This document shows positions 1-7,819 of a DNA stretch of 64,000 nucleotides, in pieces; the stretch's first letter is position 1, and every line of letters starts with the position of its first letter. Below the pieces are notes generated by a model. The model had not been told where the DNA came from, ran no database searches, and worked only from the letters and a program-made list of their open reading frames with translations. The DNA is from Jiangella endophytica (GTDB lineage: Bacteria; Actinomycetota; Actinomycetes; Jiangellales; Jiangellaceae), in contig NZ_QVAI01000001.1 in assembly GCF_003427025.1 (NCBI RefSeq), positions 124,001 through 188,000 of the forward strand. The letters run 5' to 3'. The translations under genes and the position numbers were made by a program.

Positions 1-1306
1 GGCGGTTCGAGGTGAGGATCTGGACCACGCCCTCCTCGGCCAGCTGCTCGATGCCGCGGCGGAACTGCTTGGCCTTGCTGGTGTCGGTGGTGCGCGCGGT
101 GACGAAGTGCTCCGGCGCGAACGACGGCATCGGGGGGAACGCGACCGGCGACCCCTCGGCGTACAGGGTGTCGCCGACGGTGAGCGCGTTCGCGTTGACC
201 AGGCCCACGATGTCGCCTGGATAGGCGATGTCGATGGTCTCGCGCTCGCGGCCGAGCATGGTGCGGGCGTACTTGGTGGCGAACGGGCGGCCGGTGGCGG
301 CATGCGTGACGACGGCGCCGCGCTCGAACCGTCCGGAGCAGACCCGGACGAAGGCCAGGCGGTCGCGGTGCGCCTTGTCCATGCCGGCCTGCACCTTGAA
401 CACCAGCCCGGAGAACGGCGCGTCGACCGGCCGCGGCGTGCCCTCGGCGTCGGGCCGGGCGTTCGGCGTCGGGGCCAGCGCGACCAGCGCGTCGAGCAGC
501 TGGCGCACGCCGACGTTCACCACCGCGGCGCCGAACAGCAGCGGCGTCGACGTGCCGGCCAGGAACGTCTCCATCTCCAGGGTGTCGAGTAGCGAGACCT
601 CGTCGAGCGCCGTGCCCCAGGCGTCGGCGTGCCGCTCCTTCGCCTCGGCCGCGGTGAGCACCCGCTCCTCGGCGATGCGCGCGCCGCCCGGTGCCCGCTC
701 GAACGTCGTCATGGTCTCGTCGTCGCGGTCCAGCAGCCCGTGGAACGTGCCGGCCTCGCCGACCGGCCAGTTCAGTGGCGTGGCCGTCAGCTCGATGCGC
801 TGGTCGAGCTCGTCGACGAGCTCGAGGGCGTGCAGGCCCGGCCGGTCCCACTTGTTCACGAACGTGACGACCGGGACGCCGCGGTGCCGGCAGACGTCGA
901 ACAGCTTCAGCGTCTGCGGCTCGAGACCCTTCGCGGCGTCGAGCAGCATGACCGCGCAGTCGACGGCGGCCAGCACGCGGTAGGTGTCCTCGGAGAAGTC
1001 GGCGTGCCCGGGGGTGTCGAGCAGGTTGATGACGTGACCCTGGTACTCGAACTGCAGCGCCGCCGACGTGACGGAGATGCCGCGGTCCTGCTCCATCTCC
1101 ATCCAGTCGGAGATGGTGCCGCGCCGCCCGGACTTCCCGTGCACGGCGCCCGCCTCGCCGATGACCCGCGCGTGCAGCGCGAGCGCTTCGGTGAGCGTGG
1201 ACTTGCCGGCGTCGGGGTGGCTGATGACGGCGAACGTCCGGCGCCGCGCCGCCTCGGCGGCGACGCCGGAGGCAGCAGCCGGCGACGCGGCGGAGGCAGG
1301 GGGCAT
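1..1306 (-). CDS. prfC: Peptide chain release factor 3 (3' end outside window)
   Basis: RF3 is a translational GTPase that removes RF1/RF2 from the ribosome after termination. Reading the minus strand from ATG at 1306 gives an open frame to the window edge: 435 codons of about 530 expected, so the C-terminal end is missing. GTPase motifs are visible: P-loop SHPDAGKST at residues 29-37, DTPGHAD at 97-103 and NKWD at 151-154 (NKxD; the family usually has NKLD). A beta-barrel domain follows from about residue 290 (FSGLVFKVQAG). About 20 Ala/Pro-rich residues precede the G domain and no better internal start exists. The gene is divergent from the hydrolase at 1393, with 86 bases between the two starts. 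Family assignment is secure. Confidence 0.95.
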   Translation of the reverse strand, partial: MPPASAASPAAASGVAAEAARRRTFAVISHPDAGKSTLTEALALHARVIGEAGAVHGKSGRRGTISDWMEMEQDRGISVTSAALQFEYQGHVINLLDTPGHADFSEDTYRVLAAVDCAVMLLDAAKGLEPQTLKLFDVCRHRGVPVVTFVNKWDRPGLHALELVDELDQRIELTATPLNWPVGEAGTFHGLLDRDDETMTTFERAPGGARIAEERVLTAAEAKERHADAWGTALDEVSLLDTLEMETFLAGTSTPLLFGAAVVNVGVRQLLDALVALAPTPNARPDAEGTPRPVDAPFSGLVFKVQAGMDKAHRDRLAFVRVCSGRFERGAVVTHAATGRPFATKYARTMLGRERETIDIAYPGDIVGLVNANALTVGDTLYAEGSPVAFPPMPSFAPEHFVTARTTDTSKAKQFRRGIEQLAEEGVVQILTSNR

Positions 1307-1392
1307 GTCGTCAAGTCTACGGTGACCGGATGTGGCGGTAGATCGGCACGATCCCGCTGGCAGCCGGGGCGGTGGCGGCGCAGCATCGAACC

Positions 1393-1989
1393 ATGAGCAG
1401 AGCACTACTCGTCATCGACGTCCAGGAGTCGTTCCGGCAGCGGCCGAGCTGGGAGCTGATCTCCGATCCCGGCGTGGCCGCGAAGGCGGCACGGCTGGTC
1501 GAGCACGCCCGCGCCCAGGACGACCTCGTCGTCTGGGTGCTGCACACCGAGCCGGGCACCGGCACCGTCTTCGACCCGGAGCTCGGACACGTCCGGCTGC
1601 TGCCCGGCCTGGACCCGCGGCCGGGGGAGCCGGTGCTGACGAAGACCTCGCACAACGCGTTCACGACCACCGGTCTGCAGCAGCTGCTCACCGAGCGGGG
1701 CGTGCGCGAGGTGGTGGTCAGCGGCATCCGCACCGAGCAGTGCTGCGAGACGACGGCGCGGCTGGCGTCGGACCTCGGCTACCAGGTGACGTTCGTCCTC
1801 GACGCGACCGCGACGAACCCGATCGAGCACCCGGACGCGCCGGCCGGGCGGACCAACGCGGAGATCCTGGCCGACCCCCGCACCCTGGGTGTCGAGGAGA
1901 TCCTCACGCGGACGGAGTACGCGCTGGCCGGCCGGTTCGCGACCGTCACGCGAGTGGCCGACGTCGTGGGCGAGCCGGCCACCGTCTAG
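1393..1989 (+). CDS. Isochorismatase-like cysteine hydrolase
   Basis: Cytosolic hydrolase of the isochorismatase/nicotinamidase superfamily, 198 residues, the usual length. The catalytic triad is recognisable: Asp9 in LLVIDVQ, Lys84 in LTKTSHNAF and Cys117 in TEQCCETTARL. The Cys motif differs from nicotinamidases (GxCTxxCV) and there is no clear metal-binding DxH, so a nicotinamidase role is not supported and the substrate is unknown. ATG 1393 is preferred because the family motif MSRALLVIDVQ starts there; an in-frame upstream start at 1372 would add only seven residues. The gene ends just before a long inverted repeat shared with the converging WYL regulator gene. Confidence 0.88.
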   Translation: MSRALLVIDVQESFRQRPSWELISDPGVAAKAARLVEHARAQDDLVVWVLHTEPGTGTVFDPELGHVRLLPGLDPRPGEPVLTKTSHNAFTTTGLQQLLTERGVREVVVSGIRTEQCCETTARLASDLGYQVTFVLDATATNPIEHPDAPAGRTNAEILADPRTLGVEEILTRTEYALAGRFATVTRVADVVGEPATV

Positions 1990-2012
1990 CGTCCTCGTCT
2001 GCCCGGACCTGT

Positions 2013-2070
2013 TCCATGATCATCAAGGATGAGTGGCGCGACCGCACCGCGGATGCTTGATGATCATGGA
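2013..2070. terminator. Long inverted repeat between converging genes
   Basis: TCCATGATCATCAA at 2013-2026 pairs exactly with TTGATGATCATGGA at 2057-2070 around a 30-base centre. It lies between the stop codons at 1989 (+) and 2086 (-), so it probably serves as a bidirectional terminator. The same stem sequence recurs at 45671-45726. No clear T-run follows. Confidence 0.6.
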
Positions 2071-2085
2071 GAGGTGCGGCGGCTG

Positions 2086-2970
2086 CTAGTCGTCGGCGGG
2101 GACCGGGCGGAAGATCTCGCGCACGTCGCGCGGCTCGAACGTCTCGTGAGTCGGCTGCGCCGCCGACACGTGGTCGAGCTGGAACCACCGGCCGGCGTCG
2201 GACTCGCGGCTCCAGACCAGCACGAACCAGGCGCCGCGCGAGTGCGCGAACCCGAGCGGCTCGACCTGCTCGGTCAGCGTCTCGCCCATGTCCGTGTCCG
2301 TGTCCGTGTCCGTGTCCGAGTCTGCGGGCGCGTGGTCGAGCAGGACGACGCGGTGGTCGCGGATGGCGTCGGCCAGGACGGAGCGGACGGTGTCGTCGTG
2401 CGGCGGCTCCGGCTCGCCGGGGCGGATCCAGATGCGCTCGGCGACGGCGGTGACGTCGGCGCGGCGGTCGGGCGCGACCGCACGCAGCACCTTGGCGGCG
2501 GCGGACGACCCGGCCGCCGCGAACGGCTGGTCGGGCACCGCCTGCAAACCGACGACGATGGCCAGCGCCTCGTCGGGGGTCAGGCTGAGCGCGCGCTGCC
2601 CGGACTGGTCGATGACGTAGCCGCCCTGCGGCCCGCTGGACGCCCTGATCGGCACCCCGGACTGCTGCAACGCGATGACGTCGCGCTTCACCGTGCGCGC
2701 GGACACGCCGAGCCGCTCGGCCAGCCACGACGACGTGCGTCCCTGGCGGCCGGCGGCGTGCAGCTCGCGGGCCAGGCTGTCCAGCCGGGTGCTGCGGCTG
2801 GCCCGGCCGCCTGCCTCGCCCACGGCGGGTCGCGCGTCGCCGGACGGCCGCGGGCCGCTCGGGGCGCGCCGAGGCGCCGACGGGGTCTCGGCCGGCCGGC
2901 GCATGCGCGGCAGCCGGGATGGCGCGTCGGTGGTGTCGTGCTGAGCCGTGGCCTGGCCCTGGCTGCCCAT
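2086..2970 (-). CDS. HTH-WYL domain transcriptional regulator
   Basis: DNA-binding regulator of the DeoR-HTH/WYL type, 294 residues. The first ~55 residues are a low-complexity Pro/Arg-rich extension. The winged helix follows at about 58-115 (LAERLGVSARTVKRDVIALQQSGVPI and GPQGGYVID). A WYL-like ligand-binding domain fills the C-terminal half, with WFVLVW in place of the canonical WYL. ATG 2970 has a good ribosome site (GGAAGGA about 10 bases upstream). An acidic Asp-Thr run is encoded by a 6-bp microsatellite at 2288-2320. The gene is divergent from the kinase at 3127. The regulated genes and ligand cannot be inferred. Confidence 0.85.
   Translation of the reverse strand: MGSQGQATAQHDTTDAPSRLPRMRRPAETPSAPRRAPSGPRPSGDARPAVGEAGGRASRSTRLDSLARELHAAGRQGRTSSWLAERLGVSARTVKRDVIALQQSGVPIRASSGPQGGYVIDQSGQRALSLTPDEALAIVVGLQAVPDQPFAAAGSSAAAKVLRAVAPDRRADVTAVAERIWIRPGEPEPPHDDTVRSVLADAIRDHRVVLLDHAPADSDTDTDTDTDMGETLTEQVEPLGFAHSRGAWFVLVWSRESDAGRWFQLDHVSAAQPTHETFEPRDVREIFRPVPADD
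2288..2320. repeat. Hexanucleotide microsatellite inside the WYL regulator gene
   Basis: Four exact tandem copies of TCCGTG (2291-2314) are followed by a degenerate fifth. On the minus strand they encode alternating Asp-Thr. Because the unit is 6 bp, changes in copy number would alter the acidic linker length without shifting the frame. Confidence 0.85.
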
Positions 2971-3126
2971 CGCCGGTCCTTCCCGAGCCGGGCTCCTCGG
3001 CCCGGCGCACCCCCATGATCAATAGTGTTGCGTCATAGCAAAGCACGTCGCGGGCCCACAGACGCGGCGCTCGCTCGGCGTGGCTCACGAATGCCTCGTC
3101 GCGCCCGGGTCGGTTACCGTCTACGT

Positions 3127-4770
3127 GTGGATGCGAGGCCGGCCGAACTCACCCACATCGGCCCGTACCGGGTGGTCCGCCAGCTCGGTGAGGGCGGCAT
3201 GGGGGTCGTGTACTTGGCGACCGCTCCGGATGGCCGCGCGGTCGCGGTCAAGACGCTGCGGCCGTGGCTCGTCGGCGGCACCGACGGCCGGCGCCGGTTC
3301 GAGCGCGAGGTCGCCACGCTGGTCCGGGTGCGCGGCGCCCAGGTCGCGGAGGTGCTCGACGCCGACGTCGCGGCCGAGCCGCCGTACATCGTCACCCGGT
3401 TCGTCGACGGCGTCCCGCTGAGCGCGTGGGTGTCCGAGCACGGGCCGCTGGCCGCCGCCGACCTGCGCATCCTCGCGCGCGGCCTGCTCGAGGCGCTGAC
3501 GTCCGTGCACGAGGCCGGCGTCGTGCACCGCGACATCAAGCCCGGCAACGTCATGCTCGCCGCCGGCGGCCCGGTGCTGATCGACTTCGGCATCGCGCAC
3601 GCCACCGACGACACCCGGCTCACCGCCACCGGCCTGATCTCCGGTACGCCCGGCTACTTCGCCCCCGAGACCGTCCTCGGCCGCGACCCGACGCCGGCGA
3701 CCGACGTGCACGCCTGGGCGGCGACGCTCACCTACGCCGCGACCGGCCGGGCGCCGTACGGCGGCGGCCCCGACCTCGCCGTCCTCGACCGCATCCGGCG
3801 TGGCGAACACGACCTCACCGGCGTCGAGCCGTGGCTCGCCGCGGTGCTCGACGCCGCGCTGCACCCGGACCCGGCCCGCCGCCCCGGCGTCCCCGCGCTG
3901 GTGCACGCCATCGGCTCCGGCGAGCCGCCGACGATCGCCGCCGCGCCACCGGCCGTCGGCGAGCCGCCCACCGTCGCGGCGCCGCCGGCCCTCGACGACA
4001 CCGCGGTCATCGCGCCGGTGCCGCCGCCCCCGCTGCCGGTCACGGCCGCGCCGCCGCCCTACGTCCCGCCGACCCAGGTGCAGCCGCCGCCGTTGCCGGG
4101 CTACGAGCGGCGGGGGCGCGACCCGCGGGCCCGCGAACAGCAGCCGCAGAAGCCGTCGCCGCTGGCGCCGCCGCCGCGCCCGGGCGGCGAGTCACTCGCG
4201 CCGGGCAGCTGGCGGTCCCGGCTGGCCATCGGCCTGGGCGGGCTGTTGCTGGTGTTCCTCGTCGCGGCCGCTCCGTACGCCGGCGCCGTCGCCGCGCTGG
4301 CGATCCTGCTGACCGGCCGCATCGTCTGGCGCATCCAGCGGCGGCTGTTCGAGCGGCGCGAGGTCCGTGGCTCCCAGCGCAACGACTCCGTGGTGGCGGC
4401 GCTGGCCGCGCCGTGGGACATCGTGGCCGCGGCCCTGCCGTGCCTGGCTCAGCTGGTAGTCGCCGCGCTCGGCGCGCTGCTGGTCGGCGGCCTCTTGGAC
4501 CTGCTCGACGTCGGCGGCACCCGCACGCCGTCCATCGCGGCGGCCGTCGTGGCCACCTGGCTGGTGTGGCGCGGGCCCGGCACGGTGCGCAGCCGGCACG
4601 GCATCCGGGCGATTCTCGCCCCGCTGGACCGCTCGCGCGAACTGGCGTGGGTGGTGCTCGGCGTACTGTTCGTCGCCGCGTGCGGCGCGGTGCTCGTCTT
4701 CGACTCGTTCGGGGCCGGTTGGTGGCCGGCCGACCTCTCGTTGAACGACCTGAGCCGGTGGCGCGGCTGA
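3127..4770 (+). CDS. Membrane-anchored Ser/Thr protein kinase (PknB family)
   Basis: Hanks-type kinase of about 547 residues. Glycine loop GEGGMG at 21-26, catalytic lysine K42 in VAVK, HRDIKPGN at 134-141, DFG at 153-155 and GTPGYFAPE in the activation segment are all present, so it should be active. A Pro/Ala-rich linker (~270-390) joins the kinase to several hydrophobic segments (about 400-435, 465-500, 510-525 and 520-545), which place the kinase domain in the cytosol. It lacks PASTA repeats, so it is not a PknB orthologue. GTG 3127 gives a start just before the kinase fold; upstream in-frame starts (3025, 3091) add poorly structured sequence. No ribosome site is obvious. Confidence 0.88.
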   Translation: MDARPAELTHIGPYRVVRQLGEGGMGVVYLATAPDGRAVAVKTLRPWLVGGTDGRRRFEREVATLVRVRGAQVAEVLDADVAAEPPYIVTRFVDGVPLSAWVSEHGPLAAADLRILARGLLEALTSVHEAGVVHRDIKPGNVMLAAGGPVLIDFGIAHATDDTRLTATGLISGTPGYFAPETVLGRDPTPATDVHAWAATLTYAATGRAPYGGGPDLAVLDRIRRGEHDLTGVEPWLAAVLDAALHPDPARRPGVPALVHAIGSGEPPTIAAAPPAVGEPPTVAAPPALDDTAVIAPVPPPPLPVTAAPPPYVPPTQVQPPPLPGYERRGRDPRAREQQPQKPSPLAPPPRPGGESLAPGSWRSRLAIGLGGLLLVFLVAAAPYAGAVAALAILLTGRIVWRIQRRLFERREVRGSQRNDSVVAALAAPWDIVAAALPCLAQLVVAALGALLVGGLLDLLDVGGTRTPSIAAAVVATWLVWRGPGTVRSRHGIRAILAPLDRSRELAWVVLGVLFVAACGAVLVFDSFGAGWWPADLSLNDLSRWRG

Positions 4771-4814
4771 AGATCCACTGGTGACAAGGCGATGCGTGTG
4801 ACACGTCACAGAGT

Positions 4815-4843
4815 GTTCACCGTTTAGCATTCGACCGTTCGCC
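4815..4843 (+). promoter_or_regulatory. PHO-box-like direct repeats upstream of the DUF47-pit pair
   Basis: GTTCACC at 4815-4821 and GTTCGCC at 4837-4843 are exactly 22 bases apart, two 11-base units as in actinobacterial PhoP sites, with a weak middle unit. The position 20-50 bases before a phosphate-transport operon fits. This is inferred from motif and context only. Confidence 0.4.
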
Positions 4844-4864
4844 TACGTCCGACAGAGGAGTTTC

Positions 4865-5476
4865 GTGCGCTTCTCCCCACGAGACAACGCCTTCTTCGAT
4901 TTGTTCGCCGCCTCCGCGCGCAACCTGCGCGAGGGCGTCCGCCTGCTGTCCGAGGCCCTCGCCTCCGACTCCGACCGGGCCGACATCGCGGTCCGGCTCA
5001 AGGAGGTCGAGCACCAGGGTGACGAACACACGCACGAGATCGTCCGGCGGGTGAACTCCACGTTCGTGACACCGTTCGACCGCGAGGACATCTACCGGCT
5101 GGCCGGTGGGCTGGACGACGTGCTCGACGACGTCGAGGCCGCGCTCGATCTCATGGTGCTGTACCGCGTGGGCGACCTGCCGTCCGGCGTGGGCGACCTC
5201 GTCGACGTCCTGGACCGCGCGGCCGAGCTGACCGCCGACGCGATGCCGCGGCTGCAGACCCCGTCGGAGCTGACCGACTACTGGATCGAGGTCAACCGCC
5301 TGGAGAACCAGGCCGACCAGGACTACCGGCGGCTGCTGGCGCGGATCTTCTCCGGCGAGTACGACGCGCTGACGGTGCACAAGCTCAAGGACGTCATCAG
5401 CACGCTGGAGTCCGCGGTCGACGGCTTCGAGACGGTGGCCAACATCGTCGAGCAGATCGCCATCAAGGAGTCGTGA
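4865..5476 (+). CDS. DUF47 (PhoU-like) accessory protein of the Pit transporter
   Basis: A 203-residue all-helical protein of the DUF47/YkaA family (PF01865), distantly related to PhoU. Such proteins are encoded next to Pit phosphate transporters and are thought to modulate them from the cytosolic face. Family-like features are the N-terminal DNAFFDLFAASARNL and the heptad-rich helices around KEVEHQGDEHTHEIVRR and FDREDIYRLAGGLDDVLDDVE. GTG 4865 follows an AGGAG ribosome site at about 4856-4860. The stop is 4 bases before the pit start at 5481, so the two genes are translationally coupled. A PHO-box-like repeat lies upstream. Confidence 0.93.
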   Translation: MRFSPRDNAFFDLFAASARNLREGVRLLSEALASDSDRADIAVRLKEVEHQGDEHTHEIVRRVNSTFVTPFDREDIYRLAGGLDDVLDDVEAALDLMVLYRVGDLPSGVGDLVDVLDRAAELTADAMPRLQTPSELTDYWIEVNRLENQADQDYRRLLARIFSGEYDALTVHKLKDVISTLESAVDGFETVANIVEQIAIKES

Positions 5477-5480
5477 GCGG

Positions 5481-6488
5481 GTGGAGCTCGCGCTCATCCT
5501 GACGGTGATCGTCGTCGCGTTGTCGTTCGACTACACCAACGGGTTCCACGACGCTGCCAACGCGATCGCCACGTCGGTGTCCACCCGGGCACTCACGCCG
5601 CGGGCGGCGCTGCTGATGGCCGCGTCGATGAACCTGGTCGGCGCGTTCCTCGGCACCGGCGTCGCACAGACCGTCGGCGCCGGCATCATCGAGGCGCCGG
5701 ACGGCGACAGCGGCCTGCTGGTGGTGCTCGCGGCGCTGGTCGGAGCGATCGTCTGGAACCTCATCACGTGGTGGTTCGGCCTGCCGTCGTCGTCGTCGCA
5801 CGCGCTCATCGGCGGTCTGATCGGCGCGGCCATCGCGTCGGCGAACACGGTGAAGTGGCCCGGCATCTTCGAGAAGGTCGTCATCCCGATGGTGGTGTCG
5901 CCGATCGTCGGGTTCGTGCTGGCGTTCCTGGTGATGACGGCGATCCAGTGGATCTTCCGGCGGTCCAATCCGGGCCGGGTCAACCGCGGCTTCCGGATGG
6001 CGCAGACGCTCAGCGCCGCCGCCATGGCGCTCGGCCACGGTCTGCAGGACGCCCAGAAGACCATGGGCGTCATCACGCTGGCGCTCGTGGTGGGGCACTA
6101 TCAGACCGGCTTCCACGTCCAGTGGTGGGTCATCGTGCTGGCGGCGACGGCGCTCGCGGCGGGCACGTACGCGGGCGGCTGGCGGATCATGCGCACCCTG
6201 GGCCGGCGGATCGTCCACCTCGACCCGCCGATGGGGTTCGCGGCGGAGTCCGTGGCGGCCGGCGTCCTGTACACGACCGCGTTCGCCTACCACGCCCCGA
6301 TCTCGACCACCCAGACCATCACCTCCGCCGTCATCGGTGTCGGCTCGACGAAACGGCTGTCGGCGGTGCGCTGGGGCGTCGCCGGGAACATCGTCACCGC
6401 CTGGGTGCTCACCATCCCGATGTCGGGTCTGGCGGCCGCACTCTGCTACGGACTCCTCCATCTGCTCCCAGGGCTCAGTTCTCTCTGA
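5481..6488 (+). CDS. pit: Low-affinity inorganic phosphate transporter (PiT family)
   Basis: Cytoplasmic-membrane phosphate symporter of 335 residues with about ten hydrophobic segments. The duplicated PiT signatures are clear: NGFHDAANAIATSVSTRAL near the N-terminus, GLPSSSSHALIGG in the middle, GLQDAQK near residue 190 and PISTTQTITSAVIGVG in the second half. GTG 5481 begins 4 bases after the DUF47 stop. The pair provides constitutive or low-affinity phosphate entry, complementing the high-affinity pst operon at 12.6-16.8 kb in the same window. Downstream is a 1.3-kb gene-free repeat region. Confidence 0.95.
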   Translation: MELALILTVIVVALSFDYTNGFHDAANAIATSVSTRALTPRAALLMAASMNLVGAFLGTGVAQTVGAGIIEAPDGDSGLLVVLAALVGAIVWNLITWWFGLPSSSSHALIGGLIGAAIASANTVKWPGIFEKVVIPMVVSPIVGFVLAFLVMTAIQWIFRRSNPGRVNRGFRMAQTLSAAAMALGHGLQDAQKTMGVITLALVVGHYQTGFHVQWWVIVLAATALAAGTYAGGWRIMRTLGRRIVHLDPPMGFAAESVAAGVLYTTAFAYHAPISTTQTITSAVIGVGSTKRLSAVRWGVAGNIVTAWVLTIPMSGLAAALCYGLLHLLPGLSSL

Positions 6489-6650
6489 CGGCCTGGGCGT
6501 GCCTCACGAATGACCGGGTCTGGGGTCGTGGGACACGGGAGTTGGACGATGCTTCCTGGCGGCGAGCGGTCGGTGATCATTCGAGTCGGCCGCATTCCGG
6601 CGCCTGGCCGCCGATCTCTCGTGGCGCTCGGGCCCGATCCGCGGGTCCGT

Positions 6651-7108
6651 GCTCGGGCTCGGCGGCGCGGTCGGCTTGGTCTGCTGGTGGACCGGCGTTT
6701 CGTGGGCCGGGTGGACGTGTGTTGGGTTCGTGCCGTTCGCCGTCCCCCTGCTGCCCATGTTCTCAGCCGCGCAACCGCGCCTCCAGCGGACTGACGGGCG
6801 CTTCGCGCCGACGAGACCGCTCGACCCACGGCCGCACGGTCGACGAACTGGCAGCTATCAGGGGGACGGGCGAGTCTGGACACACCTCGGGCTCCGCTGG
6901 CGTGGTCCCGGAGTCCGCCCGCCGACCCGTGGCCCCACACGACCGCCGCCCCCGGGCCAACCCTCCCGGAAATGATCACGTTCAGCAGGTGTGCTCCCGC
7001 TCCACCAGGCATGCATGCCTCGCAGAGCGAACACAGTCCTAGGCATGGCCCCCGAATCGCCGGAGAATCTCACTCTGTGGACACCACACCTGCCACGACG
7101 GGCACCGG
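6651..7108 (-). repeat. Dispersed ~460-bp repeat, copy A (inverted copy at 46213-46672)
   Basis: The reverse complement of this block aligns almost base for base, by eye, with 46213-46672, with scattered substitutions and few small indels. It contains a complete 129-base hairpin element (6741-6868), a conserved ~100-base arm ending at AATGATCACGTTCAGCAGG, and a GCATGCAT-centred palindrome (7007-7020). No protein is conserved between copies and no terminal target duplication was obvious. Confidence 0.85.
6741..6868 (-). repeat. Long-hairpin element, copy 1
   Basis: Bounded by CGTCCCCCTG (6741-6750) and its exact complement CAGGGGGACG (6859-6868). Its reverse complement aligns with copies at 7299-7427 and 46449-46577. 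The centre holds GGCGC-GAA-GCGCC, and the arms pair almost throughout, so the element can fold into one extended hairpin as DNA or RNA. Confidence 0.8.
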
Positions 7109-7170
7109 TGGAGCTGAAGCGACGGCCGCCGACAATCCGGCCCACGTCCACGAACGACCGTGACGACGGC

Positions 7171-7360
7171 CTGCGGAGCACGAGGTGTGCCCAGACTCGC
7201 CCCGTCCCCCTGGCAGGCGCCAGTTCTCAGACTGCGCGGCCGTGGGTCAAGCGGTCACCGTCGGCTGCGGAGCACGAGGTGCGCCCCACACCTTCCCTGT
7301 CCCCCTGATAGCTGCCAGCTCTTAGACCGTGCGGCCGTGGGTCAAGCGGTCATCGCCGGC
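7171..7360 (+). repeat. Tandem duplication (~94 bp) containing a half copy of the hairpin element
   Basis: CTGCGGAGCACGAGG starts at 7171 and again at 7265. The left half-unit carries only the 5' arm of the hairpin element (from 7203, through GGGTCAAGCGG); the right unit runs into a full element. The arrangement looks like unequal recombination or slippage that duplicated the 5' arm. Confidence 0.75.
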
Positions 7361-7427
7361 GCGAAGCGCCCCAGCAGGTCCGCTTGAGGCGCGGCCGCGC
7401 GGCTAAGAGAATGGGCAGCAGGGGGAC
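7299..7427 (+). repeat. Long-hairpin element, copy 2
   Basis: GTCCCCCTG at 7299-7307 pairs with CAGGGGGAC at 7419-7427. Inside, CTGCC pairs with GGCAG, CTCTTAG with CTAAGAG, and TCAAGCGG with CCGCTTGA, around the GGCGC-GAA-GCGCC tip. It is the same unit and orientation as the copy at 46449-46577. Confidence 0.8.
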
Positions 7428-7771
7428 GACCAACGGTCACGCCACGCCAACGGCACGAACCCACGGCGAACCGAACCCCGAACCCCCGCAACGCCCCGAC
7501 GGTCGCCAGGCCACCGCACCGCCGATCCCGCCGCTGACCACCGGCGATGCGACCACCTGCGCGACGCGCGATCCGTGGTTCGTGGCCGTCCCAGGCGCTA
7601 CTCGCCAGGGCCGACGTCGGGATCGGCCCGCGAGCCTCGTTCCGCGGCCAGGGGCGGGCGGCATCGCACGGCGGACTCGGTCGCCGGAGCGTCGCTCGTC
7701 GAGGCGGAGACCCGGGGGAGTCGCACCCGAGGCCTTGACAGCACCGAGTGATCAACGACAGACTCGACCGC

Positions 7772-7785
7772 GGTAAGCGCTTTCC
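7772..7785 (+). promoter_or_regulatory. LacI-family operator-like palindrome
   Basis: GGTAAGCGCTTTCC has the AAGCGCTT core typical of LacI/GalR-family operators. It lies 35 bases before the ATG of the large secreted protein, with a TTGACA hexamer at 7735-7740 upstream. This suggests sugar-responsive repression. No LacI-type gene is present in this window, so the regulator would be encoded elsewhere. Confidence 0.5.
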
Positions 7786-7819
7786 GATCGTCCTGACCCC
7801 AGCCTGGACGGAGTCCCGA

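Larger units (their letters stand above)
6489..7819. other. Gene-free spacer built from palindromic repeats
   Basis: This 1.3-kb stretch has no frame I believe is translated; its short open frames run through repeats and are not conserved between repeat copies. From left to right it holds about 160 bases of unremarkable sequence, the 458-bp block repeated at 46213-46672 in opposite orientation, a ~62-base linker, a ~94-bp tandem duplication containing one half and one full hairpin element (7171-7427), about 300 further bases in which I see nothing, and finally the promoter/operator region of the gene at 7820. Confidence 0.7.

Noticed and set aside
6510-7776. Short open frames in the spacer before the large secreted protein
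   Set aside because: They cross hairpin repeats and are not preserved in the second copy of the repeat.
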